A DNA stretch of 19,843 bases from Paracoccaceae bacterium (GTDB lineage: Bacteria > Pseudomonadota > Alphaproteobacteria > Rhodobacterales > Rhodobacteraceae), in contig JAKITE010000039.1 in NCBI GenBank assembly GCA_021648225.1, positions 1-19,843 on the forward strand, given 5' to 3'. The position numbers and the translations under genes are program-made. The notes below the pieces were generated by a model. That model saw only the letters and a list, made by a program, of their open reading frames with translations, was not told the origin of the DNA and made no database searches. Positions 1-7,614 of the stretch are shown piece by piece (the stretch's first letter is position 1; every line of letters begins with the position of its first letter).

Positions 1-461
1 CCCCGCTGGATATCGAGTTGGTCGAGGGCCATACGGTTTCTGTCGGCGCGCTAAACGGCACGGTTTACGATGTGTCGGGCCATACGATTAACCATGTGGC
101 GTTTTGTTTTAACGGCGCAATGTTCACCGGCGACAGCCTGATGGCGCTGGGCTGTGGGCGGGTGTTTGAGGGCAGCATGGCGATGATGTGGGAAAGCCTG
201 TCCAAACTGGCCAGTCAACCGGCTGAAACCATGGTGTATTCGGGCCATGAATATACACAGGCCAACGGGCGGTTTGCGATTACCATTGAGCCGGACAACG
301 CAGACCTGCAAGCGCGGATCGCCGATATTGCCGATAAACGCAGCAAAGGCATTGCCACCGTGCCGTCACTTTTGGCGCTGGAGCTGGCGACAAATCCGTT
401 TTTACGCGCCGGAACCGCAGCACGGTTTGCCGAGATCAGGACCGCCAAAGACAGGTTTTAA
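1..461 (+). CDS. gloB: Hydroxyacylglutathione hydrolase (glyoxalase II), 5'-truncated by the window edge
   Basis: This is the C-terminal part of a metallo-beta-lactamase-fold glyoxalase II, which hydrolyses S-D-lactoylglutathione to D-lactate and glutathione in methylglyoxal detoxification. The frame is open from base 3, so the start lies upstream; the TTG at base 18 is not the true start. Visible family motifs are SGHTINH (metal-ligand His), FTGDSL (bridging Asp), GCGRVFEG, and SGHEYT (metal-ligand His followed by the glutathione-contacting Tyr region). The N-terminal THxHxDH metal motif must lie outside the window. The C-terminal half matches the helical glutathione-binding domain of the family, including the stretch ATNPFLRA. 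The gene ends with TAA and about 110 nt of non-coding DNA follows. The family is well known and the assignment is secure despite truncation. Confidence 0.93.
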   Translation, partial: PLDIELVEGHTVSVGALNGTVYDVSGHTINHVAFCFNGAMFTGDSLMALGCGRVFEGSMAMMWESLSKLASQPAETMVYSGHEYTQANGRFAITIEPDNADLQARIADIADKRSKGIATVPSLLALELATNPFLRAGTAARFAEIRTAKDRF

Positions 462-570
462 TAAATGCTTTAGCGAAAACCGGCATTGGCCATAGCGCTT
501 CCAATTCACTGTCTTTCGCTTGGCTCAAACGTGAATTGTGAAAATGTGCTTCAACAGAGCTGAAAACGCT

Positions 571-1464
571 TTAGTTGCCCAACTCATACATGCCGACAGC
601 TTCGTTCATCAAAGTTAAAACACGTTCTATTTGCGCCTCTATGATCGCTCTGTCGTTCTGGGTTACTTCTGCTCCGTTGGCGATCTGGCTCAACACAGCC
701 GAAGGCACAAGCCATGCGGCTTTTACTTCATTCAGTTTTGCTAGAATTGACGGGTTTGGCGGCGGCATCACCAAACCGGGAAACCCCTCGGTCAATGCAT
801 TCAGCGTATTCGTAAATATCCGAACGGTTTCAGTTAGGTTTTCTCTATTGGCTTCGGGGTTGATTCCCGCATCAATCAGGCAAAACTCTTTGGCAGCTTT
901 TTGCGACAGCATCCGCTGCCGCCCTGCTACATCAATGGTAATCGAACGGATCAAGGGCAGGTCTTCCAATGCGCCGCCATAATCACTTGCCACCCGGTTA
1001 ACAAACTTGTTTTGAACTTTCAAATAGGCCAGACCAAGCACATCCAGTGTGGCAAGGTTTTCGCTATTTATAGTGCCGGTTTCAATAATTTCGGTTATCA
1101 GAGACGCAAAAGCGTCGAGCTTTACATCAACCAGGTTCAGTTTCGCCAAAACTGAATCGAACGTTTCTGCAGCCAACCCCAATTCGGTATCGCCATTTCG
1201 CAGCGCATTATGGCTGCTTTCGAGCAAGTCAAATGCGCTTGTCAACAACTGTGGAGGATGTTCGGAATACCCCCCGGTCTACATAAAGCAAGCGATCATT
1301 GTTATGCGTTGCGACAACATCCTTTGACGCCCTGCAATATTTACCTTTTGTGTGGCTTCGATTGCTTCGCTGCTTTGCGTGTTTGCCATCAAAGGCAGGC
1401 TTGCGCCGCTGATCAATGCAGCAACAAACATAAGGTGGCGGGCATAGGGTTTTATCAGTTTCAT
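571..1464 (-). pseudogene. Secreted PilJ/NarX-type N-domain protein interrupted by an in-frame TAG
   Basis: The gene starts at ATG 1464 (AAGGA ribosome binding site just upstream) and runs to TAA at 571-573, 298 codons with a single TAG at codon 62 (1279-1281). The frame on both sides of the TAG is the same. Residues 1-27 form a signal peptide ending LMA. Two copies of the PilJ-type motif are visible: NIAGRQRMLSQR near residues 42-53, and VAGRQRMLSQK in the downstream half. The repeats align across the stop: IACFM-stop-TGGYSEH faces FCLIDAGINPEA. This is the type IV pili methyl-accepting chemotaxis transducer N-terminal domain family, usually a periplasmic all-helical sensor module; here no membrane or signalling domain follows it. 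The gene may be a recent nonsense pseudogene, be read through, or restart at TTG 1248. The function of stand-alone members is not known to me. Confidence 0.8.
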
Positions 1465-1523
1465 TATGGTCCTTGGATTCAAACAGCCGTTACGGTTTTG
1501 AATACAATTCCAACCGAATAATT

Positions 1524-3269
1524 TCAACTGGAAAACGGGTCCACCGGCTCCCAGTCATCATCCATTTCGTCGGGGTCAATCGGCACGACGAATTCATTGG
1601 TCTCGTCAGTGATTTGCACGATTTTAACATCGGATATTTCCGCCCCGGGAAAGGCATCTAGCGCCGCAATCACCAACCCGTGCTCGCGTGCCTCGGCATG
1701 CAGGCTGACCACCTGTTCGGCGTTTTTATCGGCAATGGTCTGGCCACCGCCCGATTGCACAACCGAAACCGCCCAGCGCGTGCCTGTCCAGTTTTGCAAG
1801 CGGGCTGACAGGCGGCCGGCAAATTCCACCGGTGCGTCCTGGGTGGGTTGAAATTCAATCACACCCGGCGCGTATCGCACCAGCCGGACATATTTTTCCA
1901 CCTCGACCATCAATTGCATATCGCGCCTTGCGCGGATCAATTCCAGCACGTCCTCGAATTCAACAAAACGTTGCAGGGCTTCGGTTTGCGGTGCCAAAGC
2001 GGCCATGGTATTGCCACCGCTGCCCGCCACTGCTTGCGGGCCGGAGGGGTTAGCGCCTGGCGCAGCAGGTGTTGCAGCCGCCGCCGGTTGCGGGGTGTTT
2101 TGCAATTTTCGAACCAGTTCTTCAGGGCTGGGCAGATCGGCAATATGCGTAAGCCGGATGATGGCCATTTCGGTCGCCATCATCGCATTGGGCGCAACGG
2201 AAACCTCCTCCAGCGCTTTTAGCAGCATTTGCCACATGCGGGTCAGGGCGCGCATTGGCAGGCCAGCCAGGATTTTGCCGCGCTCGCGCTCATCGGGGGA
2301 TACCGTCGGGTCATCCGCCGCCTCGGGCGAGATTTTTACCACGCTGATCCAGTGGGTGACCTCGGCCAGATCACGCAATACTGCCAGCGGGTCTGCGCCC
2401 TCGGCATATTGGCCGGAAAGCTCTGCCAGTGCGGCCGCCGCGTCGCCTTTCATAATCAAGTCAAACAGGTCTAACACGCGGCCTCTGTCGGCAAGGCCAA
2501 GCATGGCCCGGACCTGTTCAGCCGAGGTTTTGCCGCCGCTATGGGCCATGGCCTGATCTAGCAAAGACAGCGCATCACGGGCTGATCCTTCCGAGGCGCG
2601 AATGATCAATGCCAATGCATCCTCGGCAATTTTTGTGCCTTCTTTGGCAATAATATCATGCAGAAATACGGTCATGGTTTCAGGTTCAAACCGGCGCAGA
2701 TCAAACCGTTGGCAGCGCGACAAAACCGTCACCGGAACTTTGCGAATTTCGGTTGTGGCAAAGATAAATTTGACATGTTCTGGCGGTTCTTCGAGCGTTT
2801 TCAACAGGGCATTAAACGCCGAGGTCGACAACATGTGAACCTCGTCAATGATATAAACTTTGTAACGCGCAGACGCGGCGCGATATTGCACAGAATCTAT
2901 AATCTCGCGAATATCGCCAACGCCTGTGCGCGAGGCGGCATCCATTTCCAGCACATCCACATGTCGGCCTGCCGCAATCGAAATACAAGCGTCACATTGC
3001 CCGCAAGGCTCAATCGTGGGGCCGCCCTTGCCATCCACCCCAACACAATTCAGCCCTTTGGCAATGATGCGCGCCGTGGTGGTTTTGCCGGTGCCTCTGA
3101 TCCCTGTCATAATAAACGCATGGGCGATGCGGTCGGCCTCGAACGCGTTTTTCAGGGTGCGGACCATGGCATCTTGGCCGTATAAGTCTTTAAAGGTCTC
3201 AGGGCGGTATTTGCGCGCCAACACCTGATAGGTGGCGGGTTTTTCGGTGTTGTTAACTGTATCGGTCAT
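1524..3269 (-). CDS. dnaX: DNA polymerase III subunit gamma/tau
   Basis: This is the clamp-loader ATPase that opens the beta clamp and couples polymerase cores to helicase at the replication fork. It has 581 residues from ATG 3269, preferred over TTG 3275 because AGGGG lies about 9 nt upstream. Motifs in order are the Walker A loop GIRGTGKT at about 56-63, a four-Cys zinc site (C75, C89, C92, C95), Walker B IIDEVH at about 140-145, sensor 1 FATTE near 170, and the arginine-finger SRC near 184-186. A Pro/Ala/Gly-rich linker lies near 385-420 and the tau-type C-terminal region ends DDDWEPVDPFSS. I saw no obvious slippery A-run for a gamma frameshift but did not check exhaustively. The usual partners ybaB and recR are not next to it here. 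The gene ends with TGA, about 60 nt from the start of the broken PilJ-like gene. Confidence 0.97.
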   Translation of the reverse strand: MTDTVNNTEKPATYQVLARKYRPETFKDLYGQDAMVRTLKNAFEADRIAHAFIMTGIRGTGKTTTARIIAKGLNCVGVDGKGGPTIEPCGQCDACISIAAGRHVDVLEMDAASRTGVGDIREIIDSVQYRAASARYKVYIIDEVHMLSTSAFNALLKTLEEPPEHVKFIFATTEIRKVPVTVLSRCQRFDLRRFEPETMTVFLHDIIAKEGTKIAEDALALIIRASEGSARDALSLLDQAMAHSGGKTSAEQVRAMLGLADRGRVLDLFDLIMKGDAAAALAELSGQYAEGADPLAVLRDLAEVTHWISVVKISPEAADDPTVSPDERERGKILAGLPMRALTRMWQMLLKALEEVSVAPNAMMATEMAIIRLTHIADLPSPEELVRKLQNTPQPAAAATPAAPGANPSGPQAVAGSGGNTMAALAPQTEALQRFVEFEDVLELIRARRDMQLMVEVEKYVRLVRYAPGVIEFQPTQDAPVEFAGRLSARLQNWTGTRWAVSVVQSGGGQTIADKNAEQVVSLHAEAREHGLVIAALDAFPGAEISDVKIVQITDETNEFVVPIDPDEMDDDWEPVDPFSS

Positions 3270-3746
3270 TTTCAATCGCCCCTGATGCTGGCACCGAGTT
3301 TAAGCGAGCCGGCAGAGCAACTCAAGCCGCTTTGCGTTCCTGCTTTGCATCCCTAAAGTCCTGACCTAACCCCACCGAGGCGCAGCCGAGGCCAAGCCCA
3401 AAGGGAGGCGGTTTATTGCGACAGCAATAATGCCGCCGGACTGCGGGAGCCCTCCCGCGCTTCGCTTGGGCATGGCCTCGCTACGCTCGGCTTTGGGTCG
3501 GTGCTTGGTGCCAATATATTTCTAGGATCAGGACCTATTATTTCTACATCACCGACGCGGTTTTCCTGAAATATCAACGGCTTGGCACAAGCCAGCCGGA
3601 ATATTTGTTCTATTTGCCAGCACGCCAAACCACTGAGATGAAGGGAAGCCATATCTGGCGGATTAGGCAGTTTTTCCCACCGCCTGCGGAACTGTGCCTG
3701 CACGGAACCCAAATCCGGCAGGCTGGGGGGATTATGGGTCTACAGC
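3270..3746. other. Long spacer between dnaX and rsgA; no convincing gene
   Basis: This is a 477-nt stretch upstream of dnaX and downstream of rsgA on the minus strand. Its dnaX-proximal 100 nt should contain the dnaX promoter, but I could not pick clear boxes. The middle (3373-3503) is a compound palindrome listed separately. The rest (3504-3746) holds a 99-codon minus-strand open frame without an ATG start or ribosome binding site, running into the palindrome, so it is probably not a gene. A 6-bp inverted repeat, AGGCTG at 3719-3724 and CAGCCT at 3744-3749, spans the rsgA stop codon but lacks a T tract, so I do not call it a terminator. Confidence 0.5.
3373..3503. repeat. Compound palindromic intergenic element (REP/MITE-like)
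   Basis: Three nested inverted repeats lie within about 130 bp. The outer arms are GAGGCCAAGCCCAA (3388-3401) against the reverse complement of TTGGGCATGGCCTC (3466-3479), 13 of 14 matching, with CACCGA at both extremes. Inside, hairpin A pairs GGCGG and TTATTGC (3407-3419) with GCAATAA and CCGCC (3424-3437). Hairpin B pairs GCGGGAG (3443-3449) with CTCCCGC (3452-3458). No gene explains it. The organisation resembles dispersed REP/BIME or small non-autonomous elements; whether it recurs in the genome cannot be seen here. Confidence 0.6.
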
Positions 3747-4802
3747 CTAATCCTGCCCTTCTCTTTTCATTTTGGCACGCGCCCGCCCGCCTGAATAAAC
3801 CTTGTTGGTTTTTTTATTGCGGGCACGGGTTTCAGAGGCGGATTCGGTGTTGCGCGTATCTTCGCGTTGCAGTTTTTGCCACCGGTTCAGGCGGTTGGCA
3901 TCCAGCCGCCCTGCCTGAATTTCAGCCTGCACCCTACAACCCGGCTCGCTATCATGGGCGCAATCGTTGAATTTGCAGGCAGCGGCCAGGGTGATGATAT
4001 CGTCAAATACCATATCCACCCCCTCGCGCACATCATAAAGCCGCAAGGCCCGCATGCCGGGGGTATCAATCAGCCAACCGCCAGATAACATCCGATACAT
4101 GGAGCGCGCCGTGGTGGTATGTTTGCCTTTGGCGTCTTCTTCGCGGATATCCTGCGTCAAAATATCCTGCCCTGTCAGGGCGATGGCCAAAGTGGATTTG
4201 CCCACACCGGACGACCCCACCAAAGCCACGGTTTGCCCCGCGCCGCACCACTCGGCCAGAAGGGATTGGGCATCGGTGGATCTGGCATTGATGGCCACCA
4301 CCGCATGGCCGGGCATTTCACGGGCGGCATCCTCCAGATATTTTTGTGGATCCTTGCTAAGATCGGCTTTGGTCAGCACCAGAACCGGCGTGACATCAGC
4401 CTGATGGGCCAAGGCCAGATAGCGTTCCAGCCTTGCGGGGTTGAAATCCGCATTACAGGAAGACACGATAAACAGCGTGTCGATATTGGCAGCGATCAAT
4501 TGCGTGACATAATCTTTGCCCGCTGCACGGCGTTTGATCTCGGATTTTCGATCCAGCACCCGCAGGGGAGAGCGGGTTTTTGCATCCACCAACAGCCAAT
4601 CGCCAACGGTAATGCCCTGTTCGGCCAACAGCCCCGTAACCGGCACTTTTTGCGGGCCTTTTGCGCCCAGCGCATCCAGCGTATTGCGCTGCACTTCGGT
4701 GACGCGCAGCGGTATTGCTTCGCTGCATTCTTCCATTGAGAGTTGCGATTGGTAAAATTGCCCCCAGCCGAGTTCGGCCAAGGTGAAAATCTGATTAGTC
4801 AT
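3747..4802 (-). CDS. rsgA: Ribosome small-subunit-dependent GTPase A
   Basis: This is a circularly permuted GTPase that acts late in 30S subunit maturation. It has 351 residues from ATG 4802; a TTG 16 codons upstream is possible but less likely. The GTPase motifs appear in permuted order: G4 TKAD at about 144-147, G5 INA near 171, G1 GSSGVGKST at about 196-204, G2 KHTTT near 227-231 and G3 DTPG at about 246-249. An N-terminal OB-fold region precedes them. The C-terminal zinc site (C276, C281, H283, C289) has the family spacing CxxxxCxHxxxxxC. A basic, low-complexity tail ends KMKREGQD. The gene ends with TAG at 3747-3749. It lies downstream of ffs on the same strand, possibly behind a short leader peptide. 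A weak GAGG about 11 nt upstream is the only visible ribosome binding site. Confidence 0.95.
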   Translation of the reverse strand: MTNQIFTLAELGWGQFYQSQLSMEECSEAIPLRVTEVQRNTLDALGAKGPQKVPVTGLLAEQGITVGDWLLVDAKTRSPLRVLDRKSEIKRRAAGKDYVTQLIAANIDTLFIVSSCNADFNPARLERYLALAHQADVTPVLVLTKADLSKDPQKYLEDAAREMPGHAVVAINARSTDAQSLLAEWCGAGQTVALVGSSGVGKSTLAIALTGQDILTQDIREEDAKGKHTTTARSMYRMLSGGWLIDTPGMRALRLYDVREGVDMVFDDIITLAAACKFNDCAHDSEPGCRVQAEIQAGRLDANRLNRWQKLQREDTRNTESASETRARNKKTNKVYSGGRARAKMKREGQD

Positions 4803-4882
4803 TTTGAAACAAGCCTCGATAAATTCGAACGCCCCTTTGACGGGTTGCAAAAGGGGTGGATTTCATCGGAAGCAAACGGATA

Positions 4883-4918
4883 TTATCCGCGCATCCGGAG
4901 GGTTTTTGATACAATCAT
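4883..4918 (-). CDS. Possible 10-residue leader peptide upstream of rsgA
   Basis: A near-perfect Shine-Dalgarno AAGGAGG sits about 5 nt before ATG 4918, but the frame closes after MIVSKTLRMRG with TAA at 4883-4885. It is the strongest ribosome binding site in this region, far better than the one at rsgA itself, which starts 80 nt downstream. A CGGAT/ATCCG inverted repeat surrounds the end of the peptide. It could be a leader peptide controlling rsgA, the remnant of a lost gene, or chance. I do not recognise the peptide. Confidence 0.35.
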   Translation of the reverse strand: MIVSKTLRMRG

Positions 4919-4942
4919 AACGTCCTCCTTATTTAAGGCATT

Positions 4943-4981
4943 AAAATCGTTTCGACCTTTTTTGAATCAGAGGTCGAAACG
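4943..4981 (-). terminator. Hairpin terminator of ffs
   Basis: CGTTTCGACC (4948-4957) and GGTCGAAACG (4972-4981) form a perfect 10-bp stem with a 14-nt loop. On the minus strand the stem is followed by A then TTTT, while the plus-strand side has no T run. It starts about 9 nt after the 3' end of the SRP RNA, so it most likely ends that transcript. The T tract is short, so some readthrough into rsgA is possible. Confidence 0.65.
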
Positions 4982-4989
4982 CTATAGGT

Positions 4990-5083
4990 GAGAGGCTGGA
5001 CAACGACCCAAACGGGACTCGTTATGGCTGCTTCCTTCCGGACCTGACCAGGTTGGCGAGGCGCTTGCCCGCGCCAACCTCTC
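4990..5083 (-). ncRNA. ffs: Signal recognition particle RNA (4.5S RNA, small bacterial type)
   Basis: The minus strand carries the conserved SRP apical region CAGGTCAGGTCCGGAAGGAA followed by GCAGCC, which is the Ffh M-domain binding loop. The ends close in a 10-bp helix: GAGAGGTTGG (5083 downward) pairs with CCAGCCTCTC (down to 4990) with one G-U pair. That gives an RNA of about 94 nt with no Alu domain, as usual in Proteobacteria. The RNA binds Ffh to direct co-translational targeting of membrane proteins. A sigma-70 promoter places the start about 7 nt after the -10 box, matching the helix end, and a hairpin terminator follows. Confidence 0.95.
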
Positions 5084-5090
5084 AGAGGGG

Positions 5091-5119
5091 TATATATGAT
5101 GCCGAATAAGCCGGGTCAA
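5091..5119 (-). promoter_or_regulatory. Sigma-70 promoter of ffs
   Basis: On the minus strand TTGACC (5119-5114) is separated by exactly 17 nt from TATATA (5096-5091). The expected start near 5084 coincides with the first base of the SRP RNA closing helix. It is the cleanest promoter in the window, as expected for a highly expressed stable RNA. Confidence 0.85.
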
Positions 5120-5183
5120 TGGGGGGATTTGCAATTGAATATGGTTTGGAATTGCGTCAGGGTCATCAAAACAGGCGAGGCTT

Positions 5184-6146
5184 ATGGGGATTTCCGAAAA
5201 TATTACGTTTTCAGGCGAAAGCTTTGATCGTGCAGCGCATTTGCGCGGCAACCCTAAAGCTTTGCGCGCCTTGCAGGCAAGCCCCGACAGCCGGTTCATG
5301 GTGCTTTGGCGGGGCAGATTGCTGATTGATTTCAGCGATACAGCAAAAATTGTCTGGATGCAGCCTTTGGCGGCAATGTTTAATGCGGCATCGGCTGAAC
5401 CTGTATTTCTGGGCCTGCAAAACGGCGCGGCGCGGTTTGCGCTGGATATTTCGGAATGGGTGCCAGACAACCCGCAACCGGAACCGGATTTTCTGGATGA
5501 TAACCGCGTGCCATTCCCCAGCCTGCCTGGTCATATTTGCTTTGCTGATCTGCGCTCCATCATGGGAGCGCTAAGCAGTGTTGATGCGGGCGATGCCGCA
5601 ACCGCCAAGGGTATTATCGAGTGGCATAAAATCCATCAATATTGTGCAAATTGCGGTGCCAAAAGCCGTGTGATCAATGCCGGTTGGCAACGGCAATGCC
5701 CTGACTGCAACCGCCAGCATTTTCCGCGCACCGATCCGGTGGTGATTATGCTGGTCACCCGTGGCAATGACGTGCTGATTGGCCGGTCACATGGCTGGCC
5801 CGAGGGCATGTTTTCGCTTTTGGCGGGGTTTATGGAGCCGGGCGAGACCATTTTCGAGGCGGTGCGTCGCGAGGTTTTTGAAGAAACTGGCGTCAGGATC
5901 GGCAAGGTTAAATACCTGAATGACCAGCCTTGGCCGTTTCCGTCCTCATTGATGATCGGTTGTCGCGCCGAGGCCCTTAGCGTTGAAATCACACTGGACC
6001 CGGTCGAGCTGGAATCGGCCCTGTGGCTTAGCCGCGAAGACGCGCTGGCGGGGCTGGATGGCAGCAATTCCGCCATGCAACCGGCCCGAAAAGGCTCGAT
6101 AGCGCGTTTCTTGCTGGACCGATGGCTGGCAGATACATTAGATTAA
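5184..6146 (+). CDS. nudC: NAD(+) diphosphatase / NADH pyrophosphatase (Nudix)
   Basis: NudC hydrolyses NADH/NAD(+) to NMN(H) and AMP, and family members also remove NAD caps from RNA. It has 320 residues from ATG 5184, with AGGCGAGG just upstream. After a divergent N-terminal domain, a zinc ribbon (C154, C157, C172, C175) precedes the Nudix domain. The Nudix box is intact: GFMEPGET starting at G215, then REVFEETG. The signature QPWPFPSS at about 248-255 separates NudC from other Nudix enzymes. The gene starts about 100 nt from the ffs promoter on the opposite strand. The SRPBCC-fold gene follows after 23 nt, so the two are probably co-transcribed. Confidence 0.95.
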   Translation: MGISENITFSGESFDRAAHLRGNPKALRALQASPDSRFMVLWRGRLLIDFSDTAKIVWMQPLAAMFNAASAEPVFLGLQNGAARFALDISEWVPDNPQPEPDFLDDNRVPFPSLPGHICFADLRSIMGALSSVDAGDAATAKGIIEWHKIHQYCANCGAKSRVINAGWQRQCPDCNRQHFPRTDPVVIMLVTRGNDVLIGRSHGWPEGMFSLLAGFMEPGETIFEAVRREVFEETGVRIGKVKYLNDQPWPFPSSLMIGCRAEALSVEITLDPVELESALWLSREDALAGLDGSNSAMQPARKGSIARFLLDRWLADTLD

Positions 6147-6169
6147 CTTTTTTAGCCTAGAGACATGAC

Positions 6170-6646
6170 ATGAAATTTGATTACAAAACAACGGTTAACG
6201 CCCCCGTAGAATTCGTTTTTGCCCGTTTGACGGATTTTGAAAAATTCGAAAAAGTAGGCTTTGGCAATATTTCCAAATTCAAACCCATCGGGGATATTGC
6301 TGCGCCGGAAATTGGGGCAAAATGGAAATTGCGGTCAGAATTTCAGGGCCGCCAGCGCAGTTTTTCGCTACAGCTTCGGGAATTGATCGAAAATAAATCG
6401 GTAGTGCTGGGCAACGGGTCTGATAAATTCGATGTAGAAGCCAGTTTCGGGCTTGCGAAAATTGACGATGAAAACACCGGATTTATCTTTGAAATAAATT
6501 CCAGCGCCAAAACCATCACCGGCCGGCTGATCATGCAGACCATGCAACTGGCACGAAGCCGCATCGAGAAAAAGCTGGCTACAGATTTTGACGCAATGCG
6601 CGACCGCATGGAAGCCGATTATCAGAGCAAAAACACCCTCGCCTAA
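6170..6646 (+). CDS. SRPBCC-fold protein (START/polyketide-cyclase-like)
   Basis: A 158-residue protein beginning MKFDYKTTVNAPVEFVFARL, the typical first strand and helix of the SRPBCC (Bet v1-like) fold: a strand, then a P-x-x-x-V-F helix. A long C-terminal helix (RLIMQTMQLARSRIEKKL region, about 118-140) would close the hydrophobic cavity. There is no signal peptide, so it is probably cytoplasmic. It follows nudC by 23 nt and overlaps the 3' end of convergent pheA by 4 nt. Members bind varied lipids and small hydrophobic ligands, and nothing here indicates which one, so its role is unknown. Confidence 0.75.
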   Translation: MKFDYKTTVNAPVEFVFARLTDFEKFEKVGFGNISKFKPIGDIAAPEIGAKWKLRSEFQGRQRSFSLQLRELIENKSVVLGNGSDKFDVEASFGLAKIDDENTGFIFEINSSAKTITGRLIMQTMQLARSRIEKKLATDFDAMRDRMEADYQSKNTLA

Positions 6647-7485
6647 CCAACGCTATCGCGGAAGGCATTTGACGGATAAACCCCCAGAATGCGCATTGAA
6701 GACGTAAAATAATCCAGCTCCTCCAAGGCGCGTTTTACTGGGGCATCCTCTGGGTGGCCCTCGATATCTGCGTAAAACTGCGTGGCGGTAAAGCTGCCAT
6801 TAACCATATAGCTTTCCAGTTTCAGCATATTCACACCATTGGTGGCAAAACCGCCCATGGCTTTGTAAAGCGCCGCAGGAATGTTTCGCACCTGAAAAAC
6901 GATGGTGGTCATAATCACACCGCTGCCTTGACCGACCCATTGTTTTTCCGGTGCGCAAACCAGAAACCGGGTGGTGTTATGGGTGTTGTCTTCAATATGA
7001 CGGGCCAGCACATCCAGCCCGTATATTTCAGCCGCCAGTTCCGATGCCAGCCCGGCAATTTCGGGATTGGCCTGTTCGGCGACCATACGCGCCGAACCGG
7101 CGGTATCGGCAACCGCTTGCGGGGTAATATTGTGTTTGTTGAGAAAGTTCCGGCATTGCCCCAGTAAAACCGGATGGCTTTGCGCGGTTTTAATATCGGC
7201 AACCTTGCTGCCTTTTAGCCCCAGCAAATTGGCATGCACCCGCACAAAATGTTCGCCAATGATGTGCAGACCTGATTCGGGCAACAAGGAATGGATATCG
7301 GCCACCCGTCCATAGGTCGAATTTTCAACCGGCAGCATGGCATAACCGGCGCGGCCATCCTTTACCGCTGCAATTGCGCCTTCAAAGCTGTGGCAAGGCA
7401 GGGCTTTTGCGTCGGGAAACACTTCTTTACAGGCCTGATGTGAATAGGCGCCCGGCTCTCCTTGAAAGGAAATCGTCTTGGTCAT
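6643..7485 (-). CDS. pheA: Prephenate dehydratase
   Basis: This enzyme converts prephenate to phenylpyruvate in phenylalanine biosynthesis. It has 280 residues from ATG 7485, with GAGGAAA upstream; the TTG two codons earlier is less likely. The periplasmic-binding-like catalytic domain is recognised by FQGEPGAYSHQA at the N terminus, VENSTYGRV near 53-61, and NTTRF at about 170-174, where the TRF motif is catalytic. A C-terminal ACT domain for phenylalanine feedback carries LKLESYM near 221-227, the counterpart of the ESRP motif. There is no chorismate mutase domain, so it is the monofunctional type usual in alphaproteobacteria. It ends with TAG, overlapping the SRPBCC gene tail to tail. Its promoter must lie in the 129-nt gap shared with the divergent cytochrome gene. 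Confidence 0.96.
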   Translation of the reverse strand: MTKTISFQGEPGAYSHQACKEVFPDAKALPCHSFEGAIAAVKDGRAGYAMLPVENSTYGRVADIHSLLPESGLHIIGEHFVRVHANLLGLKGSKVADIKTAQSHPVLLGQCRNFLNKHNITPQAVADTAGSARMVAEQANPEIAGLASELAAEIYGLDVLARHIEDNTHNTTRFLVCAPEKQWVGQGSGVIMTTIVFQVRNIPAALYKAMGGFATNGVNMLKLESYMVNGSFTATQFYADIEGHPEDAPVKRALEELDYFTSSMRILGVYPSNAFRDSVG

Positions 7486-7614
7486 GGTCAATTTTCCTCA
7501 ATACGTCGTTTCGTCGCGCTTTCTATACCTTGATTTCGCTGTTGAATAGCGGCTAAAAGCCTTTTGACGAATTGAGTTGGGCTTTGCCCGTTTGCAAACA
7601 AGGTAGCTGCACCT

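Noticed and set aside
502..538. Inverted repeat CAATTCAC / GTGAATTG between gloB and the PilJ-like gene
   Set aside because: The 8-bp arms are separated by 21 nt with no T tract and AT-rich pairing, so I cannot call it a terminator or an operator.
2005..3185. Long plus-strand ORFs (183 and 175 codons) opposite dnaX
   Set aside because: They are antisense shadows of a gene with complete clamp-loader motifs, and their translations show no domain pattern.
3413..3712. 99-codon minus-strand ORF between rsgA and dnaX
   Set aside because: It starts at TTG without a ribosome binding site, runs through the compound palindrome, and has no recognised domain.
4119..4739. 206-codon plus-strand ORF opposite rsgA
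   Set aside because: It mirrors the rsgA frame; rsgA has all GTPase and zinc motifs in order.
4982..5534. Minus-strand ORFs of 162 and 107 codons over ffs and the start of nudC
   Set aside because: They overlap the SRP RNA, its promoter and the coding strand of nudC, with no recognisable domain.
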